DNA of 10,288 nucleotides from an uncultured Alphaproteobacteria bacterium. GTDB taxonomy: Bacteria; Pseudomonadota; Alphaproteobacteria; Rs-D84. Below are positions 1 to 7,138 of the stretch, piece by piece. A program made the position numbers and the translations under genes. The notes beneath the pieces are model-generated. The model saw nothing but the letters and a program-made list of their open reading frames with translations. It was not told the origin of the DNA and made no database searches. Numbering within the stretch: the stretch's first letter is position 1; each line of letters opens with the position of its first letter. The stretch lies in assembly GCA_947589625.1 (NCBI GenBank), contig CANQCM010000026.1, positions 1-10,288 of the forward strand, written 5' to 3'.

Positions 1-231
1 TGCACAACGAATAATCAGCGCATTGCAATTGCCGAAATCAGCCGTAGGCGCACTTGCAACACTGTTCATGCGAACATTGGTTAAATTATTCCAATTGTTG
101 TTATTGATTGAACCCATGCCATTGTTATACGCGGTCAAGTTATTGCCCACAGTGCTGGACACACTTGCCGCCAACGCGTTCGCCGACACGAACACGGTCG
201 CGCATGTTAAAAATACAGATAACCGCTTCAT
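1..231 (-). CDS. Secreted Asn-rich protein, 5' part only (3' end outside window)
   Basis: The minus strand reads open from an ATG at 231 through the window edge, giving 77 codons without a stop. The product begins MKRLSVFLTCATVFVSANALA, a typical Sec signal peptide with two basic residues, a hydrophobic core and a probable cleavage near residue 21 or 22. The mature start is rich in Asn, Ser and Thr (for example SINNNNWNNLTNV at residues 41-53), and two cysteines appear at residues 70 and 76 just before the cut. The start is supported by AAGAG five bases upstream and by a good promoter immediately before it. I do not recognise the family. It is probably an exported or cell-surface protein, possibly related in style to the cysteine-rich exported protein next to it, but that link is a guess. 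A plus-strand reading of the same bases has no leader or family match and looks like a shadow. Confidence 0.72.
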   Translation of the reverse strand, partial: MKRLSVFLTCATVFVSANALAASVSSTVGNNLTAYNNGMGSINNNNWNNLTNVRMNSVASAPTADFGNCNALIIRCA

Positions 232-248
232 ATTCTCTCTTGGGTAAA

Positions 249-277
249 ATTATATCATACATTCCGCAATTAAGAAA
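249..277 (-). promoter_or_regulatory. Sigma-70 type promoter with extended -10
   Basis: On the minus strand a perfect TATAAT (249-254) is preceded directly by TGA, giving an extended -10. Seventeen bases further upstream is a weak -35, TTTCTT (272-277). Transcription would start near 242, leaving a leader of only about ten bases that contains the ribosome binding site AAGAG of the partial secreted-protein gene. Position and sequence are seen; activity is inferred. Confidence 0.6.
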
Positions 278-284
278 GGGAAAA

Positions 285-550
285 TTAGTGATTAGTGGTT
301 AGTGTTAGTGGTTATGTTAGGGAATAAGGTGTTCGCTGCGCTCACTACATTAAATAACTGGATTCTCGGGTCAAGCCCGAGAATGACAAGTTCTTTATTT
401 CTTAAAATACGAACAAAGTTCCTAGCATTGAAATAAAAAGAAAAGAGTTGTCATTCCACGGCTTGACCGTGGAATCCAGTGAATTAATGCCGTCGGGCGA
501 ATGCCCGACTCTTATTTGACTCGCCACTAACACTAATCACTAACAACTAA
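285..550. repeat. 266-bp non-coding structured repeat with inverted ends (MITE-like), complete copy
   Basis: The ends are 27-base inverted repeats (285-311 and 524-550) that match at 24 of 27 positions and are built from TTAGTG units. Inside lies a large inverted repeat, 358-479. Its left arm holds hairpin ATTCTCGGG/CCCGAGAAT (362-384, loop TCAAG). Its right arm holds hairpin ATTCCACGG/CCGTGGAAT (453-475, loop CTTGA). The arms also share a TTCTTT..ATTTC tract. A third hairpin, GTCGGGC/GCCCGAC with loop GAAT, sits at 492-509. No reading frame of note is present. A near-identical partial copy lies at 10136-10288, so this is a dispersed family. It fills the spacer between the promoter of the left gene and the terminator of the cysteine-rich protein gene. 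It could be a non-autonomous mobile element or a REP-like repeat; no transposase is in the window and no clear target duplication is visible beyond flanking A runs. Confidence 0.8.
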
Positions 551-572
551 AAACGGGGCGGAGGCCCCGTTT
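551..572 (-). terminator. Intrinsic terminator after the cysteine-rich protein gene
   Basis: AAACGGGGC (551-559) pairs with GCCCCGTTT (564-572) around the loop GGAG. On the minus strand the hairpin is followed by a run of five T, and it begins two bases past the TAA of the 1042-residue protein gene. On the plus strand a run of T also follows, so it could work in both directions. It separates that gene from the repeat and the secreted-protein gene. Confidence 0.85.
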
Positions 573-574
573 TT

Positions 575-3500
575 TTATTCCAGTGTGATAACCGCTGTGG
601 TGCCATAATCACCAATTTCGTCACCGCCGACATAGCACTGAATGTGATTACCAACATTGTTCATCCATTCATCGTATGCAGCCTGCTTTTCAGAATCCAG
701 ATTTGTTCTTTGAATATCATTAACCAATCTGTTAACTATCACAGTCCCTGCGGCGCCGGTTACAGCAGTACTGACCGCGGTAATCCATGCCTTGTTACCA
801 CCAGTTTTTTCGTCGTCTTCTTTGTCCGAGACAGAATTACATTCCGCCGACAAATCATTTAACGCTGTCTTTAATTCGTCTGCTTTCAAACCGCTCACAC
901 CTGTTCTGTCATCACTGCTATTTGCCCAAGTAGTATATGCAGTTTCTACCGCTGTTATTTTTGCCGAGTCAACGCCCAATTGCTTTGCTGCAGCTGTTGC
1001 TTCGTTTTTATATCCAGATACACCAGATACATCTGATGAAGACGGGTCTGCTTTCACATAACCTAATGCCCAAGTAACATTATTTCTGCAAATATCTTTA
1101 TTTTTGTCTTCGTTCTTGGTTTTGTCACCCAAGCCGGTCAAGCCACCCAAAATATTTCCTTTGCGAATACTTTCGCCCAGCGCAACACCGCCCACGGCAG
1201 AACCCAAACCGCCCAATACTGTCAACCATGTACGAGTGCGTTTTTGTGATGCTGCTTTATCAGCTGTGGCATCATTTGCAACCGCATTTGCAATTTTTTC
1301 CAGTTCTGAACCTGGAATCCAGCTGCCGCAAGTGAATGGGTCGCCCGTTGCAAAGTATGCAGTCGCCCAATCAGCGCCTTTGTTTATAACATCTTGAATC
1401 CGTTTATCGTCAGATTGCAATGTTACACGCACGCGACAGAACGAACCATACAAATCATTACTGGCGACAAATTGTTTGGTTGTCAGTCCATTGGTCGTAT
1501 AATTCGCTGGGACTTTATTGCTCTTTAATTTCACCCACATATACGCAGACCCAGTATCAGATTTGCCCAAAATACCGCCGTTGTTCAATGCCAGACACAT
1601 ATTTTGTTCTTTGGTCAATTTAGCATTATATTTTGCCTGCGCTTCTTTTTCCAAATCATAAATCAAATCTTTGAACAGCGAATTTGCCGCCTGAGATTCA
1701 ATATATGTTGTATAAGAAATCATAACAGGTTGGTCAAATACATTACCACTGGCATCAACAGTATAACATACGCCTTGTTCGCCAGTTTTACTGGTGCAAA
1801 TGTTATTACCGTTTTCGTCAACCGATTGCACTGTTTCTGTTTCCGCAGTAATGGCGGTCGCAGAACCTGCATCAATCCAGCCATCGCGCACAGTGCCATT
1901 GGCGCCCCATGACGGCGTTGTGTTGTCTTCGCGTTTCAAGCGATATGTTTCAATCGCCAAATGTTCCGAACAAACACTTGCGTTTTTAACAGTATCTAAA
2001 CACAATCCTAAAACAATTGTGTAATCCAAAACACCGCCGACTTTGTTCATAGATTTATCAAATGTTGAATTGCCTGTGTCGGTTAAATTGCTGTATACAT
2101 CGGTACGATTGCGATAGCAATTCTGATAATCTGTACCGCACAGCGATTTTACGCAACTGGTCGCCACAGATTGACATTGCCGTTTCATTTGTGCAATTGC
2201 CGCATCATTATAAGATGTTGCCAAAGACGCATTTAATGCCGCAACCACACCGATTGGGTCGTCACCGCTGTCGCTGTATTCTGGGAACAGAATATCAAAT
2301 GCCGCACCATTTACGTATTTATATGTGTATGTGCCAACATCGTTTGGATTTTCTGCCGCATATTTGCAATATGGGTCGGTATTCACAATAGATTCACAAC
2401 CTGTTTTAATATCGGCATATGTGTTTTTACCGTTGATAGATTTTTCTGTATTGGTCGTGGCATATACAGTACTGTAACATGCGGCACCAACACCACCGCC
2501 GCAAACACGCATTGCGCATGATTTGATTGTGTCAGTACATTTTGATTTTGCCTTGGTATCATATTGTTGTACCAGTTCTTGGATACGCGCTTTCATGGCA
2601 TTGTTCATACGCGCACTGTATGCAGCGTCATAAACTTCTGCTTGGTTGTCTTCATCGCTTAATTGCGATGCGGTTGGCATTGCACCATTGCCAATAAATG
2701 TAGCATAGCAATATTTATTTGAACCAATTGTCGATTCGCACATACCGCGAATATAGCCCGCAATTTCAGATGTCGTGATTGGTGTGCCAACATCTAACAT
2801 CATTGAAGAAGTGCCATTAGATGCAGACGCCGCCGCAGTTGCCGCGTTTTCGTCACCACTGTTGATTGCATCAACCAATTTCACAGATGTGCTGGTTGCT
2901 TGTTCATAACATTTGTATGGATTTGTCGCGCATGCGCCCAAGATACATTGGTCAATAACCTTGTAGCATGTAGAAACCGCGTTCACCGCAGCCAACGCGG
3001 CGCCTTCACTAATCATTTCTCCAATGCGGCTGGTCGCCGTAGGTGTTGTAGTTGTCGCATTTCCGAACAATTCTTTTTTACCTTCGGATTGGCAACGCGC
3101 CAATGTTGAATCGCACAACACCATTTGACGACGGAATTCGCTGTTGGTGGTGCATAATTCAAAATCATTTCCGCAGACACTTTCTTTTTTCAGGCATGAT
3201 GTATACCGTTTTACACAATTACCTGTATCATAACGATTTGAAATTGCCGCCGCAGAAATCATTTGTCCCAGAACACTGCCGTCTGTGGGATATGTGTAAT
3301 CGGTAATTTCGCCATAACTATTTTTTGACGCAACATTGGACAGCGCGCTGATATCACTGGTACCGAACAAGCTGGTGATGCCGTTCGCGCTGCATTGTGC
3401 CAAAGTGCTGATACAATCGGGCATCTGGGCATGGAACAAGACCTTGGTTGTGCATTCTTCAAAATTTGGGCCACACGCATCGGCGCCCTTGATACATGCG

Positions 3501-3703
3501 TTGTACGCATCAATACATTCTGCATTTTCCAACAGCGACGCAGATGTTGTTGTCGTTGTTGTGCCAGATGTGACGACTGTTGTCATTCTGGGCATACGCG
3601 ACGACGCAGTTGCAACCACCCCAAGACGCGATGTCAGCGCAAACGCAGACGGCACAAACGCCATAAATGCGATAAAACCAACAGATTTTTTAAGAATACT
3701 CAT
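575..3703 (-). CDS. Large exported cysteine-rich repeat protein, 1042 aa, unknown function
   Basis: Residues 1-22 form a clear signal peptide ending FVPSAFA, so the protein is exported. A Thr-rich stretch (residues 41-54) follows. Two copies of one cysteine module have cysteines at 63, 70, 77, 84, 97, 104 and at 163, 170, 177, 184, 197, 204, exactly 100 residues apart, each closed by LFG (residues 112-114 and 212-214). Three copies of a second module follow: Cys 246/253/258/265 with 322/332, Cys 389/396/401/409 with 436/446, and Cys 510/517/522/529 with 568/578. The rest has scattered cysteines and two Gly/Ala-rich hydrophobic stretches (about 825-843 and 972-991), each starting W-[LI]-T. The even cysteine counts in the modules suggest disulfides formed in the periplasm or outside the cell. 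The start is fixed by the signal peptide and by GGAG seven bases upstream. It has its own promoter and terminator. I do not recognise a family; a surface or adhesion role is only inferred. Confidence 0.9.
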   Translation of the reverse strand: MSILKKSVGFIAFMAFVPSAFALTSRLGVVATASSRMPRMTTVVTSGTTTTTTSASLLENAECIDAYNACIKGADACGPNFEECTTKVLFHAQMPDCISTLAQCSANGITSLFGTSDISALSNVASKNSYGEITDYTYPTDGSVLGQMISAAAISNRYDTGNCVKRYTSCLKKESVCGNDFELCTTNSEFRRQMVLCDSTLARCQSEGKKELFGNATTTTPTATSRIGEMISEGAALAAVNAVSTCYKVIDQCILGACATNPYKCYEQATSTSVKLVDAINSGDENAATAAASASNGTSSMMLDVGTPITTSEIAGYIRGMCESTIGSNKYCYATFIGNGAMPTASQLSDEDNQAEVYDAAYSARMNNAMKARIQELVQQYDTKAKSKCTDTIKSCAMRVCGGGVGAACYSTVYATTNTEKSINGKNTYADIKTGCESIVNTDPYCKYAAENPNDVGTYTYKYVNGAAFDILFPEYSDSGDDPIGVVAALNASLATSYNDAAIAQMKRQCQSVATSCVKSLCGTDYQNCYRNRTDVYSNLTDTGNSTFDKSMNKVGGVLDYTIVLGLCLDTVKNASVCSEHLAIETYRLKREDNTTPSWGANGTVRDGWIDAGSATAITAETETVQSVDENGNNICTSKTGEQGVCYTVDASGNVFDQPVMISYTTYIESQAANSLFKDLIYDLEKEAQAKYNAKLTKEQNMCLALNNGGILGKSDTGSAYMWVKLKSNKVPANYTTNGLTTKQFVASNDLYGSFCRVRVTLQSDDKRIQDVINKGADWATAYFATGDPFTCGSWIPGSELEKIANAVANDATADKAASQKRTRTWLTVLGGLGSAVGGVALGESIRKGNILGGLTGLGDKTKNEDKNKDICRNNVTWALGYVKADPSSSDVSGVSGYKNEATAAAKQLGVDSAKITAVETAYTTWANSSDDRTGVSGLKADELKTALNDLSAECNSVSDKEDDEKTGGNKAWITAVSTAVTGAAGTVIVNRLVNDIQRTNLDSEKQAAYDEWMNNVGNHIQCYVGGDEIGDYGTTAVITLE
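1970..2968 (-). repeat. Three protein-level cysteine modules of a second type
   Basis: In the 1042-residue protein, residues 246-332, 389-446 and 510-578 each show C-x6-C-x4-C followed by a fourth cysteine six or seven residues on, then after a variable insert a C-x9-C pair (GMCESTIGSNKYC, GCESIVNTDPYC, LCLDTVKNASVC). The inserts differ in length, so the scaffold is kept while the loops vary. The first half resembles a shortened form of the upstream 100-residue module. Confidence 0.75.
3062..3517 (-). repeat. Two protein-level cysteine modules, 100-residue period
   Basis: Residues 63-114 and 163-214 of the 1042-residue protein align without gaps. Six cysteines with spacing 7, 7, 7, 13, 7 are conserved, along with the strings CTT (84-86 and 184-186) and LFG. 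Four successive cysteines a heptad apart would lie along one face of a helix. The DNA copies have diverged, so this is an old internal duplication. Confidence 0.85.
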
Positions 3704-3729
3704 TGACTCACTCCATCATTTATTATTTC

Positions 3730-3758
3730 AGTATATCATAATTTCGCGATTTGATAAA
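3730..3758 (-). promoter_or_regulatory. Predicted promoter of the cysteine-rich protein gene
   Basis: On the minus strand TATACT (3730-3735) is preceded by TGA, an extended -10, with a weak TTTATC (3753-3758) 17 bases further upstream. The predicted start near 3723 leaves a leader of about 20 bases containing GGAG (3711-3714), seven bases before the ATG. There is no hairpin terminator between this promoter and the end of the rluD-like gene at 3808, so read-through from the upstream unit could add to expression. Confidence 0.5.
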
Positions 3759-3807
3759 GTGAAAAGATATGAAAACACAACAAAAAAGTGAATAAAAATT
3801 ATATACT

Positions 3808-4770
3808 TTAACCAATATCGTCTAATATTGATTTTAATGTTGCCATGTCGTCTGGCAATGGCGCACGAAAGTGCATTTTTTTACCGCTGACCGGGTGCAT
3901 AAATTCCAGAAATTCTGCGTGCAACATTTGCCCGTTATGGGTTTTTATAAAATCTAGTAAATCGCCATCACGAACAGAGCCCAATCGCGCCGCGCCACGA
4001 CCATAAATCGGGTCGCATAAAACAGGAAATCCGTGCGCTGACAAATGCACACGAATCTGGTGCGTGCGGCCTGTCAATAATGTACAGCGAAATTCTGATA
4101 CACCTGCGCGTGTCCATGCGTCAACGACATCAACCACCGTATGCGCAGGCTTGCCCCCAGATTTAACCATACTCATTTTCTGGCGATTTCTGGACGAACG
4201 CGCAATGTTGCCTGTGATGTCTGCGCCAGACCAATTGGGAACACCCCAGACAAATGCGATATATTTACGCGTTAAATCGTGCGTTGAAAAAGTGTGAACC
4301 AATCCGCGATATGCCGCGTCTGATTTCGCAAAGACCATGACGCCACTGGTGTCTTTATCAAGACGATGCACAACCCCAGGACGCACACCGCCACCCAGTT
4401 CCGACAGATGTGTGTATGACAACAAATTCTGAACCAATGTGCCGTGCGTATTTCCCGCAGAAGGATACATAACCACACCGCGCGGTTTGTTTATAACGAT
4501 AATATCGTCATCTTGGTATAAAATATCTAAATCAAAATCATGTGATGGGGTGTCTTGTGCAACTGGTGTTTTTTGTGGTGCAACAATTTTAACCAATATT
4601 TTATCGCCACTGCGTAATTTTTGCGATTGTTTTACCGCCGCGCCATTTACAGATACATCAAATCGTTGAATTTCACTGCGCGAAAATTCAGGCATTTGCA
4701 TTGCCAAAAATTTATCAAGGCGCATTCCAACGGCAGTGGCGTCTGCTAAAAATTCGCGCGAATTTTCCAT
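3808..4770 (-). CDS. rluD: RluD-type 23S rRNA pseudouridine synthase
   Basis: The 320-residue product has an N-terminal S4-like RNA-binding domain (about residues 15-62, with RLDKFL at 17-22) and an RluA-family catalytic domain. The signature HRLDKDTSG spans 135-143, with catalytic Asp138. GRTHQIRVH (234-242) and NKPRGVVMYP (94-103) are also typical of the family. In Escherichia coli RluD makes pseudouridines 1911, 1915 and 1917 in helix 69 of 23S rRNA; length and domain order fit this subfamily better than RluA, but RluC-like specificity cannot be excluded by eye. The protein is cytoplasmic. The ATG lies one base after the stop of the upstream gene, with AGGA 11 bases before it, so it is translated as part of the same transcript. 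It is the last gene of the six-gene unit and looks like a housekeeping passenger there. Confidence 0.93.
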   Translation of the reverse strand: MENSREFLADATAVGMRLDKFLAMQMPEFSRSEIQRFDVSVNGAAVKQSQKLRSGDKILVKIVAPQKTPVAQDTPSHDFDLDILYQDDDIIVINKPRGVVMYPSAGNTHGTLVQNLLSYTHLSELGGGVRPGVVHRLDKDTSGVMVFAKSDAAYRGLVHTFSTHDLTRKYIAFVWGVPNWSGADITGNIARSSRNRQKMSMVKSGGKPAHTVVDVVDAWTRAGVSEFRCTLLTGRTHQIRVHLSAHGFPVLCDPIYGRGAARLGSVRDGDLLDFIKTHNGQMLHAEFLEFMHPVSGKKMHFRAPLPDDMATLKSILDDIG

Positions 4771-4771
4771 T

Positions 4772-5284
4772 TTACCGAATATCCTGCCAATCTTTGCCCC
4801 GTGTGCATTTATTCAAATCAATAACCATTTCACGGTCGCCACTGACAGGGCATGTCAATAAACCTGTAGACGGCGCTTCATCTGCGTCACGGGTGGCGTT
4901 ACGCCATGCAAAATTTATCTGTTCTGGTCTGTACAGGCACGCGATGTGCAATGTGCCGTCATGCTGTTTATTTGGCCCCAACCATACACGCACACCATAG
5001 CCCAAACCATAACACGGGAAACCGTCCAGATAATACAGCACCAATCCGCGCCCGATTAAATTCTTGTTCGGAATAAATTTCGCACTGTATTCGTTCAGTT
5101 GCAGACGGGTCAAACCCTCCCAATCAGTACTGGTGGAAAAAATGCTGATTGGTGCGCGCGGCAATGTTCCAGACGGCGCGTCAGGCTTGGTCGCAGGCAC
5201 ATCTGGTACAGTTTCTGGCGCAGTTGCAGCAAAACACTGCACCGTGCAAAACAACATTACAAAGCATAAAATTATTTTTTTCAT
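4772..5284 (-). CDS. Small exported protein of unknown function
   Basis: The 170-residue product starts with MKKIILCFVMLFCTVQCFA, a signal peptide probably cut after residue 19. A Pro/Thr/Ala-rich linker (about 20-45) follows, then a compact domain with four cysteines at 91, 116, 145 and 160, enough for two disulfides in the periplasm. It is rich in aromatic and Gly residues around LVLYYLDGFPCYGLGYG. I do not recognise a family. The ATG overlaps the stop of the zinc-ribbon gene as ATGA, and GAGGA lies six bases upstream, so the start is secure and translation is coupled. It ends one base before the rluD-like gene. The mature protein has no further membrane segment. The context suggests a periplasmic accessory to the membrane and pilin proteins upstream, but this is inference. 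Confidence 0.85.
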   Translation of the reverse strand: MKKIILCFVMLFCTVQCFAATAPETVPDVPATKPDAPSGTLPRAPISIFSTSTDWEGLTRLQLNEYSAKFIPNKNLIGRGLVLYYLDGFPCYGLGYGVRVWLGPNKQHDGTLHIACLYRPEQINFAWRNATRDADEAPSTGLLTCPVSGDREMVIDLNKCTRGKDWQDIR

Positions 5285-5793
5285 TTTTCGTCCTCGGCTA
5301 CGACTAATTCAGCAGTTATCTTTTTGATTCCGTCAGGCGCCATATTCAGCATATGCGAAAATGGTACAGATGTGCCACCTTCTATCAATGTTGCAGACGG
5401 CATAAATTTCTGGCGCGCAATTGGTTTGTTGTCTGCGCCCCATGCAACCAGAATTAAATCTGGCATGCCGTAAATCTGGTCAGAACGATTTTGCACCGCC
5501 CCATTTACAACCAAACGCGCAATGCCGTTGTCTGCGACCGTTTCCACAGAATCTACATCTGCAACCAGTGGGTGCGTTTGCACATCAACCACATGTTGGC
5601 GCGCGATAACTGCAACTGTAAAAACAATTGCCGACAGCAATGCACACAATGACGCAAAAAACACCAACCACACACTGCGCCGATTTTGTCGTGGCACATG
5701 CCAAACATGCCCACACACCGCACAGCGAACAGCAGCCACCGGTGCGTTATCAATATTATATTCTGTTTTACAAATATCACATACGATTTTCAT
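5281..5793 (-). CDS. Zinc-ribbon (MJ0042-type) membrane protein with DUF3426-like periplasmic domain
   Basis: From the ATG at 5793 the product has 170 residues. MKIVCDICKTEYNI opens an MJ0042-type zinc finger with Cys5, Cys8, Cys24 and Cys27, the last pair in the typical setting RCAVCGHVWHV. One membrane segment (about 41-64) is followed by a domain of about 100 residues with the pattern VVNGAVQNRSDQIYGMPDL, as in DUF3426 proteins of proteobacteria. The topology would be a cytosolic finger with a periplasmic C-terminus. A TTG codon six residues upstream (5811) is an alternative start that would nearly touch the preceding stop; neither has a good ribosome binding site. I prefer the ATG because the finger normally begins at the first residues. 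The family is common in alphaproteobacteria, but its role is not established. It overlaps the next gene by four bases. Confidence 0.85.
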   Translation of the reverse strand: MKIVCDICKTEYNIDNAPVAAVRCAVCGHVWHVPRQNRRSVWLVFFASLCALLSAIVFTVAVIARQHVVDVQTHPLVADVDSVETVADNGIARLVVNGAVQNRSDQIYGMPDLILVAWGADNKPIARQKFMPSATLIEGGTSVPFSHMLNMAPDGIKKITAELVVAEDEK

Positions 5794-5812
5794 ACTATGT
5801 TTATACCACAAA

Positions 5813-7138
5813 TTATTCTAAATTCAACTGGCGATATTTCGCACGAATTTGTGCCTGAATTTGATTGATTGCGTTCATATAATCAGACACAGTTGCGTTT
5901 TTATTCGCGACAATCTTGCCAAATATACTGGACGACACTGTACCGTTTACATTTTCAGAATATAAAACTTGTGGTGCCATATCTTGCAGATCAACCAATA
6001 TCGCGTCCATTAAATGCGCTGTGGCGGTACCGCTGGACGCGTCCCAATAATAGCTTGAATTGTTTGAATCTTCTATTCTGTTATGAACAACCAATCGCGG
6101 TGTGATTGAACCTGCGAAATTCACTGTTGTATACATTGCAGTTATGCGTCCACGCGTCATATCAATGGCACGATTTACCTTTAATATCGCAGGCGTAATG
6201 CTGGCGTCTGTGATTGATATGCCCCCCAATGTCAAATTATTCACATATAAATCGCCTGTTATAAAGTTCGTAAATTTACCCGTATCTGCCAAATTAAATT
6301 GTCCAGAAACATTCATATTGCGCGAATCAGACGACAAAATTCCCGAAACAGTGGCATTTATTGTACGAAAAGATTTATCAATTGTCGTTCTGTTTTGGAA
6401 AATCATATCGTTTGCGGCAACTTCGCCAACAGTGATTTTTTCATCAAAGTTTATATCTGACGAATTTACAAATTTAGCATTTGCTATGTCGTGATTGCCC
6501 AGATTCAACCCAGACAACATTGTTGCGTCAGATGAATTGTCTGATGGTAATCGCCACAGGTACAGCGCATTATCACGATTGACATTTGTTGTTCCAACCA
6601 AACCACCGTTGGCATTTATGCCTAAATCAACTGTATCTGTGCGCCATGCGCCAAATGTGCCGTATGCGCGTGTGCCGTCAATATAGCCAATGTTTATGTC
6701 GCCCATTTCGCCAATTTCACGCGTACGCAAAGGACTAATGTCATTGTTTGCCATAACAACAACACCTTGCAATGTTGCGTGTCCTGCAACATCATTAGAT
6801 TTTAATATTCGCAACTGAAACATATCTGCGTTTTCGGCAACATCAGACGAAATGCCATAATCTGCCAGTTGCGAAATATTTACACGCGTTATGTTTTTGC
6901 CAACTGTCGCCAACAATGATTCGCGATTTTCAATGATATATCTTTCCAGTGCAGTTTGAACATCATTTATTTGATTTTGTATGACAATATTTTGCGCACG
7001 CGTCAATGCGCGTTCTTGATATTGAAATACAAACGGAATCGCCGCCATCGCCAACGCAAGACTCAACAGCAATTCCATCAACATAGAACCAAATTCATAA
7101 TTTTTTTTGCGATAAAAATTCATCGTTTTATTGTGCAT
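5813..7138 (-). CDS. PilV-like (shufflon N-terminal type) minor prepilin 3
   Basis: The 441-residue product carries a class III leader: basic residues, then Gly17 followed by SMLMELLLSLALAMAAIPF, so the mature chain would start at Ser18 with Glu at +5. Pro and Phe fall at +18 and +19. A helical stem reaches about residue 75. The middle carries a stretch like that of PilV proteins (GYIDGTRAYGTFGAW, 151-165) and LNLGNHDIANA (211-221), followed by a long Asn/Thr/Ile-rich part that looks beta-stranded. It has no cysteine. These features match the constant region of shufflon-type PilV pilins of the IncI (R64) thin pilus, where PilV is the tip adhesin; the match is from memory. The ATG at 7138 has AAGGA nine bases before it and overlaps the upstream gene by 11 bases. 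The later ATG at 7123 lacks a binding site. Probably a minor pilin processed by a prepilin peptidase encoded elsewhere. Confidence 0.82.
   Translation of the reverse strand: MHNKTMNFYRKKNYEFGSMLMELLLSLALAMAAIPFVFQYQERALTRAQNIVIQNQINDVQTALERYIIENRESLLATVGKNITRVNISQLADYGISSDVAENADMFQLRILKSNDVAGHATLQGVVVMANNDISPLRTREIGEMGDINIGYIDGTRAYGTFGAWRTDTVDLGINANGGLVGTTNVNRDNALYLWRLPSDNSSDATMLSGLNLGNHDIANAKFVNSSDINFDEKITVGEVAANDMIFQNRTTIDKSFRTINATVSGILSSDSRNMNVSGQFNLADTGKFTNFITGDLYVNNLTLGGISITDASITPAILKVNRAIDMTRGRITAMYTTVNFAGSITPRLVVHNRIEDSNNSSYYWDASSGTATAHLMDAILVDLQDMAPQVLYSENVNGTVSSSIFGKIVANKNATVSDYMNAINQIQAQIRAKYRQLNLE

Noticed and set aside
285..311. TTAGTG units as a possible CRISPR or tandem repeat array
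   Set aside because: The units are short, imperfect and without spacers, and they recur inverted at 524-550, so they are the ends of the structured repeat.
3545..3562. Run of six Thr codons as a phase-variable tract
   Set aside because: The triplets are mixed and length change would keep the frame, so it would alter only a linker; nothing indicates switching.
3336..3791. Plus-strand open frame of 151 codons across the start of the cysteine-rich protein gene
   Set aside because: It is antisense to a gene with a signal peptide, promoter and ribosome binding site. Its Val-rich run is simply the complement of the Thr repeats, and it has no start signals of its own.
3759..3807. T-rich minus-strand sequence after the rluD-like gene as a terminator
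   Set aside because: T runs are present but no GC-rich hairpin precedes them, so I cannot support a terminator there.
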